From the NCBI GenBank assembly GCA_041391665.1, contig JAWKNO010000002.1:992001-1056000 (forward strand): DNA of 64,000 nucleotides. Reading direction: 5' to 3'. Positions 7,679 to 13,863 of the stretch are shown here, piece by piece. Position 1 is the first letter of the stretch. Every line of letters begins with the position of its first letter. Below the pieces are notes generated by a model. It was not told the DNA's origin and made no database searches. It worked only from the letters and a program-made list of their open reading frames with translations. The translations under genes and the position numbers were made by a program. This stretch comes from Bacteroidia bacterium. Lineage in GTDB: Bacteria > Bacteroidota > Bacteroidia > J057.

Positions 7679-9973
7679 GTGAAAAGGTTAAAGCCATATC
7701 TTTCTGTTGCTGTTCTCCTGGGTCTGGGTTACCTGATTCTGGATAAGGCCTTTTTGAAGATTTTGCGCAACCCCAACAACTACCTTCTGGGTAAATCTCA
7801 GGACGGATTGAAGAATTATTTCACGCCTGCCTGGTATTTGAAGTATGACACAGGGCTGCATTTTTCGGGGATGAATTATCCTTTTGGCGAGCACGTGCTT
7901 TATACTGACAATCAGCCGCTTATATCCTGGCTCCTCAACCTGATTGACAATCACATTTTCCCATTGGCGGATTATACTGTGGGTATTATGAATGGTCTTA
8001 TTCTGGGGGCTTTGGTGGGTTGTATGTACTTTCTGTATAAAATTCTCCGGCATTTTCTGATGCCCGCGGTTTACGCCATTCCGGTTGCGATCATTATCGC
8101 CTGCCTGTCTCCGCAGATTCACCGTTTTGCCGGTCATTATGCGCTGGCTTATACTATCTATATTCCGATGCTCTGGTGGCTGCTGATTCGCGGCACAACG
8201 GGCCCGCGCCCCTGGCTGGGTTTTGCTGGCGCTTTGCTGACCGTAACGCTTGCTGGCGGCGTACATGCGTATTATCTGTTGATGGGGGTTCTGTTTACCG
8301 GGGCTTATATGGCTGTATTTGCTTTCAGCCGCCGTAAAAACCGATCTGAGCTGATCCTTTCGCTGATAAAAACCGGGCTGGGACTGTTATTGCCGCTGGT
8401 AATTTTCCAGACTTTCATGGCACTGACGGATACCGTTGGTGACAGGCCTGACAATCCTTCCGGATTTTTCTTCTATCGCGCATACTGGGAAAGTGTATTT
8501 CTTCCGGTACAGGGTCCGTTGTGGGACGGCTGGCACTGGTTTTTTAAAACGCCGCGCCCACAAGTGGAGGGGTTTTCTTATGTCGGCATGCTGGCGACTG
8601 TGATTGGCGTGATGACAATTCTCCGCACCGTACGGTACGGCTGGCAGATTCGGTATGACCGGATGTTCTGGCCGGCGCTGCCGGGTGATCTGGCCGTAGC
8701 CTTTTGGGCAGGGTTTCTGATCTTGTTGTTTTCTATGGCATTGCCTTTTCGCTGGCATCTCGAATGGCTGCTCGATGTGTTGACGCCGTTGCGGCAGTTC
8801 CGATCATTGGGGCGGTTTGCCTGGGTGTTTTTTTATACATTCACTGTATATGCTGCAGTGTATGTATATATGATCTTCCGGCGATTTTCCCAAAAAGGGC
8901 TTCGTCTCTCTGCGATATCCATTGTGGTGACCGCCTTGTTTTTCTGGTTATGGGAAGCGGCCATTCATATTAAAATCCATGCGGATGTGGCGCTAAAAAC
9001 CAAAGGCGATAATGTGCTGGCCAATGTTGAACCTGACTTTGCAAAATGGCTGGCTGATGCAGGGGGAAATCCTGATGATTTTCAGGCTGTATTGCCAATT
9101 CCCGCTTTTAACACCGGTTCGGAGAAATTTGTGCCTTACCCGCCTTCCGATGGTACGGTTGCCCGGGTCTTTAAGCTGGCGTACAACCTGGGGCTTCCAA
9201 TCGCATGTGGGAGCATGTCGCGAACTTCCATTTCCCAGTCAGAAAAACTGATTCAGCTTTTCAGCGGGGATTATATAGAAAAAACCATTCTCGCCGATTA
9301 TCCCAACCGCAAACCGCTGCTGATTCTCTTTGAATCGGGAGTCAAACTATCGCCAGGCGAAGAAAATCTGATGAAAAAAGCGGTGCGGATTACCCCCGAA
9401 GACCGATTTGCCCTTTACCGGCTGGAGCTTGACAGCCTTTCTACGCGGTGGGGGGAAGTGGAAAAAAGATTTGCCGCGGAAAAGGACAGCCTCCTGTTTG
9501 CCGACGGTCCGGTTCATAAATCAACCCGGGAAAGCTGGGTGTATTTTAATGGTTACGACCAGAATGAACACAGCCCATTTGGCGCTGAAACGCTGCGGGG
9601 AAATGAAAGTGATCCGCTCTGGCTGTTTAACGATACTATTCCCTCCGACAGCAGGCTGCATGTTTCGCTTTGGATGCGGGTCGATCCGAAGGAATCGGGT
9701 TTCCCCGGATTTTTTTACAGAGAATATGACCATGCCGGAAATCAGGTCGATTACCAGCAAATCGCTACCATGTTTGGTCAAGTCATTTACAAAGACTGGA
9801 TGATGGTGGAATACACTTTTCAACCAAAAGCCGCAGGCAACCGGGTGGAATTCTGGCTGAAAGACAAATATCCGGAGGCAGAGTCATTCCTCATCCGGCA
9901 GGAGAATACGGACGTGTTCCGGGAAATACCCGGACAGTCGCTGATGTACAACAATTTTTACCTTGAGCGTTAA
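7679..9973 (+). CDS. large polytopic membrane protein, GT-C/YfhO-like
   Basis: About 764 residues from a GTG start (a TTG at 7655 would add eight). The N-terminal two thirds is very hydrophobic, with about 10-12 predicted membrane helices and large outer loops. A soluble C-terminal domain (about residues 430-760) ends in a beta-sandwich-like stretch (SLWMRVDPKES, WVYFNGYDQNE) resembling a carbohydrate-binding fold. This layout fits integral GT-C glycosyltransferases or YfhO-like proteins that use polyprenyl-phosphate sugars. An acidic HYALAYTIY loop lies near the first periplasmic loops; no definite catalytic Asp is claimed. Its end overlaps the following glycosyltransferase by 11 bp, which suggests translational coupling and joint function. 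Confidence 0.72.
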   Translation: MKRLKPYLSVAVLLGLGYLILDKAFLKILRNPNNYLLGKSQDGLKNYFTPAWYLKYDTGLHFSGMNYPFGEHVLYTDNQPLISWLLNLIDNHIFPLADYTVGIMNGLILGALVGCMYFLYKILRHFLMPAVYAIPVAIIIACLSPQIHRFAGHYALAYTIYIPMLWWLLIRGTTGPRPWLGFAGALLTVTLAGGVHAYYLLMGVLFTGAYMAVFAFSRRKNRSELILSLIKTGLGLLLPLVIFQTFMALTDTVGDRPDNPSGFFFYRAYWESVFLPVQGPLWDGWHWFFKTPRPQVEGFSYVGMLATVIGVMTILRTVRYGWQIRYDRMFWPALPGDLAVAFWAGFLILLFSMALPFRWHLEWLLDVLTPLRQFRSLGRFAWVFFYTFTVYAAVYVYMIFRRFSQKGLRLSAISIVVTALFFWLWEAAIHIKIHADVALKTKGDNVLANVEPDFAKWLADAGGNPDDFQAVLPIPAFNTGSEKFVPYPPSDGTVARVFKLAYNLGLPIACGSMSRTSISQSEKLIQLFSGDYIEKTILADYPNRKPLLILFESGVKLSPGEENLMKKAVRITPEDRFALYRLELDSLSTRWGEVEKRFAAEKDSLLFADGPVHKSTRESWVYFNGYDQNEHSPFGAETLRGNESDPLWLFNDTIPSDSRLHVSLWMRVDPKESGFPGFFYREYDHAGNQVDYQQIATMFGQVIYKDWMMVEYTFQPKAAGNRVEFWLKDKYPEAESFLIRQENTDVFREIPGQSLMYNNFYLER

Positions 9974-10682
9974 CCAACTCGATATCATCCTTCCCTGTTT
10001 TCATCCACGGGAAGACTGGACTGGGAGGATTATCACATCCGCCGAAGAACTGAAAACCCGGCTTCCGGAGGTGCATATCCGTTATATTTTGGTGAATGAC
10101 GGTTCGCCTTCTCCCATCGATCCGGCAGCGATTGAAAAACTCCGCGAGGCCTTGCCGGCATTTGAATACATTTCCTATTCTGTCAATCGCGGCAAAGGGT
10201 ATGCGCTTCGCCAGGGAATGGCCGTGTCAGATGCAGCTATCAGCATATTTACTGACCTCGATTTTCCTTATACGATGGAAAGTCTGGTGAAAATTTATGG
10301 CGTATTGTCGGGCGGGGAAACAGACATTGCCGTAGGCATCAAAAACCAGAACTATTACGACAAACTGCCGCCCATGCGGGTGAAAGTTTCCCGGTTTCTA
10401 CGTTTTCTGATCCGCAATTTTCTCCGCATTCCGATTACCGATACCCAGTGTGGACTGAAGGGGTTTAACGCCTCAGGCCGGGCTATTTTCCTTCAGACAA
10501 CGATCAACCGCTACCTGGCCGACCTTGAATTTATTTTTCTGGCTTCCCGGCAAAAAAATCTCAAACTCACCCCACTTCAGGTTGAGCTGCGCGAAGGCGT
10601 CGTATTTAGCCGGGTGAATATGCGGATTTTGCTCGGAGAAGGGACTAATTTTCTACGGATTGTGTTGCGCTCGCTAGCCTAG
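9963..10682 (+). CDS. family 2 glycosyltransferase, polyprenyl-phosphate-glucose synthase type
   Basis: A 239-residue GT-A fold enzyme. Signature pieces are VNDGSPSP (residues 41-48), NRGKGYALRQGM (nucleotide and acceptor region), FTDLDFPY (DxD-like acidic motif) and DTQCGLKGF, the last typical of dolichyl-phosphate beta-glucosyltransferase (ALG5-like) proteins. It lacks C-terminal membrane helices. It probably makes a lipid-linked hexose donor for the membrane protein whose stop it overlaps. Start is TTG at 9963, inside the upstream gene. Its 3-prime end overlaps the convergent M48-like gene by 38 bp. Confidence 0.88.
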   Translation: MSVNQLDIILPCFHPREDWTGRIITSAEELKTRLPEVHIRYILVNDGSPSPIDPAAIEKLREALPAFEYISYSVNRGKGYALRQGMAVSDAAISIFTDLDFPYTMESLVKIYGVLSGGETDIAVGIKNQNYYDKLPPMRVKVSRFLRFLIRNFLRIPITDTQCGLKGFNASGRAIFLQTTINRYLADLEFIFLASRQKNLKLTPLQVELREGVVFSRVNMRILLGEGTNFLRIVLRSLA

Positions 10683-11598
10683 TACCACACTTATGGCAAA
10701 AATTTTCATCAGCGGAATAAGGCGTATCACACGCCGGACAAAGACCTTTGTTTTTTAGCGCTTTTGCTACGACTTCGCGGTTCATAATCCGCTGATATTC
10801 GCCCGCATCAATCCATTGAAACAATTGAGAAGCGCGGATAATGGTAAATGGCTCAGGGTTTTCGTACCCGGCGGCAAAGCGAATCAGCTTGTCGAAAGTA
10901 TTTTCGGGTATTCCGTCAAAATCGGCAGCCTGCAAGCGCAGATCTTCGGTAGAAACTCTGCCCTGATACTTTTCCGGTAAACCGGCGGTTTTGATGAGTG
11001 CACTTGCGGCAACTTCAGGATTTTGACAGGTGAGGAGTCCGGCCCGGTCTGCGGTAAACTCCGACATCCGGTACCAGTGCATCAGGGCCATCTGAAGTGG
11101 CATGGAGAGCAGGTTGCCTACACCCAGGGTAACATCGCTGATGAGTTGGGTTACCACACGGAGCGATTCGGCGATCATTCGGTACAGGACGTGGTTGCTG
11201 CGAATATGGCCCAGTTCGCGTCCAAAAAGAAAAAGAATTTCATCGTCAGTCAGCGACTCGATGGCGCCACTGCTGATGGCGATAATCTGCCTTTTTTCCC
11301 CGCTGGTGAAAGCGGTGATTTTATCCTCCCGTTCGATATACAATTCCGGCACATTGGGCATTTCGACTATGCGACAGGCTTCTTTGAGCAAATTGTGCAG
11401 CTCAGGGATATTTTTTCCAGTTACCCGGATATTGCCTCCGGTATGTTTAATCAACAGATATTTTTCAAATCCATAATCCAGAATCTTCTGAGTCAATAGA
11501 TCCAGTCCCCGTGTGCGCTCCAGTCGGTCCAGGGATTCTCTGTCAAATGGATGTTCGTATTCATACGTCAGGAGGTCATGGAGGATTTTGCGGGACAT
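10645..11598 (-). CDS. M48-like metallopeptidase with altered zinc motif and C-terminal zinc ribbon
   Basis: A 317-residue protein of the M48 (HtpX/Ste24) fold. The expected HExxH is RELGH (residues 127-131): the codon for the first zinc ligand reads CGC (Arg) instead of a His codon. The downstream glutamate region (SEFTADRAGLL) is kept. The C-terminus has a rubredoxin-like ribbon CPACDTPYSADENFCHKCG (CxxC-x11-CxxC spacing). No signal peptide; there may be one hydrophobic membrane-associated stretch near residues 150-175. It may be catalytically inactive or use a different ligand set. Followed upstream by a PspC protein with the same ribbon. Confidence 0.82.
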   Translation of the reverse strand: MSRKILHDLLTYEYEHPFDRESLDRLERTRGLDLLTQKILDYGFEKYLLIKHTGGNIRVTGKNIPELHNLLKEACRIVEMPNVPELYIEREDKITAFTSGEKRQIIAISSGAIESLTDDEILFLFGRELGHIRSNHVLYRMIAESLRVVTQLISDVTLGVGNLLSMPLQMALMHWYRMSEFTADRAGLLTCQNPEVAASALIKTAGLPEKYQGRVSTEDLRLQAADFDGIPENTFDKLIRFAAGYENPEPFTIIRASQLFQWIDAGEYQRIMNREVVAKALKNKGLCPACDTPYSADENFCHKCGTRLASATQSVEN

Positions 11599-11622
11599 GA
11601 TTTATATGACGGTTATTCTTTA

Positions 11623-12072
11623 TTACAAACGCTCTCCGCACTTATGGCAGAAGCGTGCGTTGGGTTTGCTGACGGTATCACATTTGGGACATACGGCCAG
11701 TGATTCTTCCGGCGATTCATCTGCCTCGAATTTACGGTAATTGATCCCATCGTCAAATATATTCGGGCGTTTATTGAGACGAAACCTGCCATCGGTAGCC
11801 TGATTGTCTTCTCCTTCCATAGGAAGGAAAATCGACAAACCCAGATATGCCAGCAGACCAATCCCCGAAAAGAAACTAGTCACAATAAAAATCAGTCTGA
11901 AGATAATGGGTTCCACCCCAAAGTATTCGCCCAGGCCTGCACAAACCCCCGTCAAGCTGCCGCGTTTTTTTTTGAGTTTAGCGTTTGGGTTGGGTGCGGG
12001 GATTTTGAATGGCAATTTGAGATTTGCCAGGAATGAACCTTTTTTCTTGGAGATAGGGTCAATTCGTCTCAT
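11623..12072 (-). CDS. PspC-domain membrane protein with C-terminal zinc ribbon
   Basis: A 149-residue protein. It starts at the ATG of MRRIDPISKKKG; a TTG 36 bp upstream would add 12 residues. A PspC domain (KRGSLTGVCAGLGEYFGVEP, then a membrane helix IIFRLIFIVTSFFSGIGLLA) is followed by a linker and a ribbon CPKCDTVSKPNARFCHKCG. PspC domains are membrane stress sensors in the phage-shock system, but no PspA is nearby. It lies 24 bp upstream of the M48-like gene on the same strand, and both end in the same kind of ribbon, which suggests joint membrane-quality-control work (inference). Confidence 0.8.
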   Translation of the reverse strand: MRRIDPISKKKGSFLANLKLPFKIPAPNPNAKLKKKRGSLTGVCAGLGEYFGVEPIIFRLIFIVTSFFSGIGLLAYLGLSIFLPMEGEDNQATDGRFRLNKRPNIFDDGINYRKFEADESPEESLAVCPKCDTVSKPNARFCHKCGERL

Positions 12073-12227
12073 AGCTGGAATATTACCGGATTTAGACTGT
12101 AAGTGCAAAAAAATTCGACCAATTAGTTATTTTTACCGCCCTTATACAGCCGTTTTCATTCTTTGGTTAAAGACTTTCCAGATTTGCCAAAGACGGAAAA
12201 TGCGAACTGGTTATTTTATTTTTCCTT

Positions 12228-13247
12228 ATGATTGATCTCAGAAGCGATACCGTTACCCGTCCGACCCCGGCCATGCAGGAAGCCATGTTTCAAGCCGTAG
12301 TGGGCGACGATGTGTTTGGCGAGGATCCCACCATCAATGCCCTTCAGGAGAAAATTGCCGCGATGTTTGGCATGGAGGCAGCCCTGTTTTGTCCGTCGGG
12401 AACCATGTGCAACCAGATTGCCATCCGCATCTCGACCCAGCCACAGACAGAGGTAATCTGCGATCAGTATTCCCATATCTACCTGTATGAGGGCGGGGGA
12501 GTAGCTGCGCTTTCGCATGCATCGGTACGGCTGTTGCCCGGCGACCGTATGCGGCTGACTCCACAGCAGGTCGAAGACAGTATCAATCCTGAAAATATCC
12601 ATTTTCCCCCGACGGCACTTGTTTCACTGGAAAATACCTGTAACAAGGGCGGCGGCAGTTATTACACCCTGGCGGAGGTGGCGGCGATCAGCGAAGTGTG
12701 CCGGAGGCACGGACTTCGCCTGCATATGGATGGTGCGCGCATCTTCAACGCCCTGGTCGCCAGCGGCGACAAAGCAGAAGATTACGGACAGTATGTCAAC
12801 ACCCTGTCTGTCTGCTTATCCAAAGGACTCGGCGCGCCGGTAGGTTCGCTGTTGTTGGGCAGTAAAGCCGACATCAAAAAAGCAATCAGGGTGCGGAAGA
12901 TGTTTGGCGGCGGGATGCGCCAGGCAGGGTATCTCGCTGCGGCGGGCATCTACGCACTCGATCAACATATCGCCCGCCTGGCAGACGACCACAGAAGGGC
13001 AGCCAGGCTGGGAGAAACCCTAAGCCGCCTGAACTGGGTGGCAGAACTGCTGCCGGTGGAGACCAATATCGTTGTTTTCCGCCCGGATACAACTTTGATC
13101 ACCCGCGATGGAGTAGTTGATGCACTCAAAGCAAAAGGCATACGGGTTTCCTCCTTCGGCAACGACTGGATACGGATGGTCACCCACCTCGACGTAGACG
13201 ACGCCGCGATAACCCGCGCCGAGGAGGCGCTGGCGGGGATAAAATAA
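12228..13247 (+). CDS. ltaE: low-specificity L-threonine aldolase
   Basis: A 339-residue PLP-dependent fold-type I enzyme of the beta-eliminating lyase/threonine aldolase group, which cleaves L-threonine or L-allo-threonine to glycine and acetaldehyde. Visible are the N-terminal IDLRSDTVTRPTPAM, the FCPSGTMCNQIA and HMDGARIFNA segments, and the PLP lysine region VCLSKGLGAPVGS (Lys near residue 197). Length is normal for the family. Single gene, preceded by an AT-rich stretch and followed directly by the repeat block. The gene is slightly GC-rich compared with its surroundings. Confidence 0.94.
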   Translation: MIDLRSDTVTRPTPAMQEAMFQAVVGDDVFGEDPTINALQEKIAAMFGMEAALFCPSGTMCNQIAIRISTQPQTEVICDQYSHIYLYEGGGVAALSHASVRLLPGDRMRLTPQQVEDSINPENIHFPPTALVSLENTCNKGGGSYYTLAEVAAISEVCRRHGLRLHMDGARIFNALVASGDKAEDYGQYVNTLSVCLSKGLGAPVGSLLLGSKADIKKAIRVRKMFGGGMRQAGYLAAAGIYALDQHIARLADDHRRAARLGETLSRLNWVAELLPVETNIVVFRPDTTLITRDGVVDALKAKGIRVSSFGNDWIRMVTHLDVDDAAITRAEEALAGIK

Positions 13248-13257
13248 CTTTGTCAGG

Positions 13258-13692
13258 CAAAAAACCATTCGTGTAAATTCGTGTCATTCGTGGCTATTTA
13301 TGATTTGGCTTGATGAAGTCAGCCACGAATAACACGAATGACCACGAAAATCAGCGCAAAACCCATTCGCGTAAATTCGGGTCATTCGTGGCTATTGATG
13401 ATTTAGCTTGATGAAGTCCGCCACGAATCCCACGAATGCCCACGAAAATCAGCGCAAAAATCATTCGTGCAAATTCTCGTCATTCGTGGCTATCTATGAT
13501 TTGGCTTGATGAAGTCAGCCACGAATAACACGAATGACCACGAAAATCAGCGCAAAAACCATTCGCGCAAATTCGTGCCATTCGTGGCTATTTATGATTT
13601 AGCTTGATGAAGTCAGCCACGAATAACACGAATGACCACGAAAATCAGCGCAAAAACCATTCGCGCAAATTCGTGCCATTCGTGGCTTATCC
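13258..13692. repeat. left array of 98-bp palindromic units
   Basis: About 4.5 copies with exact 98-bp spacing (GAAGTC at 13315, 13413, 13511, 13609). Each unit holds an imperfect inverted repeat, CATTCGTGGCT against AGCCACGAAT, with a spacer containing GATTTGGCTTGATGAAGTC. Copies differ by a few bases. ORFs here are by-products of the repeat. This is not CRISPR: units are contiguous and lack unique spacers. Confidence 0.9.
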
Positions 13693-13846
13693 GATTAGGG
13701 CAAATCGTCGATTAAAAATCTTGAAAGACTATTCTTTGTTTTCCCAGGAAGGAACCACAAGGAGCACAAAGGCAACCACAAGGGACACAAAGAAAACATC
13801 CACCTTAGTGCCCTTCGTGAATCCCTCGTGTCCCTTGTGGTTAAAC
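13680..13846. repeat. left copy of repeat-block tail
   Basis: Begins GTGGCTTATCCG and runs through AAATCGTCGATTAAAAA, CTATTCTTTGTTTT and two GGAACCACAAGG-type motifs. Closely matches 16804-16949 on the same strand; the right copy has a deletion of about 20 bp near its end. Confidence 0.85.
13774..13842. repeat. 15-bp perfect inverted repeat (possible hairpin)
   Basis: AACCACAAGGGACAC (13774-13788) is perfectly complementary to 13828-13842, with a 39-base loop. It starts 22 bases after the stop of the NB-ARC gene on the minus strand. There is no T-run, so simple intrinsic termination is unlikely. Confidence 0.7.
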
Positions 13847-13863
13847 TTGTCTCATCCGCCAAT

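Noticed and set aside
13240..13260. Attachment-site copy of the tRNA-Arg 3-prime end
   Set aside because: No stretch matching the tRNA T-arm or acceptor end was found here, so an integrase-type island is not supported.
13258..13692. Possible CRISPR array
   Set aside because: Units are contiguous 98-bp copies with the same content throughout; there are no unique spacers, no short constant repeat and no cas genes.
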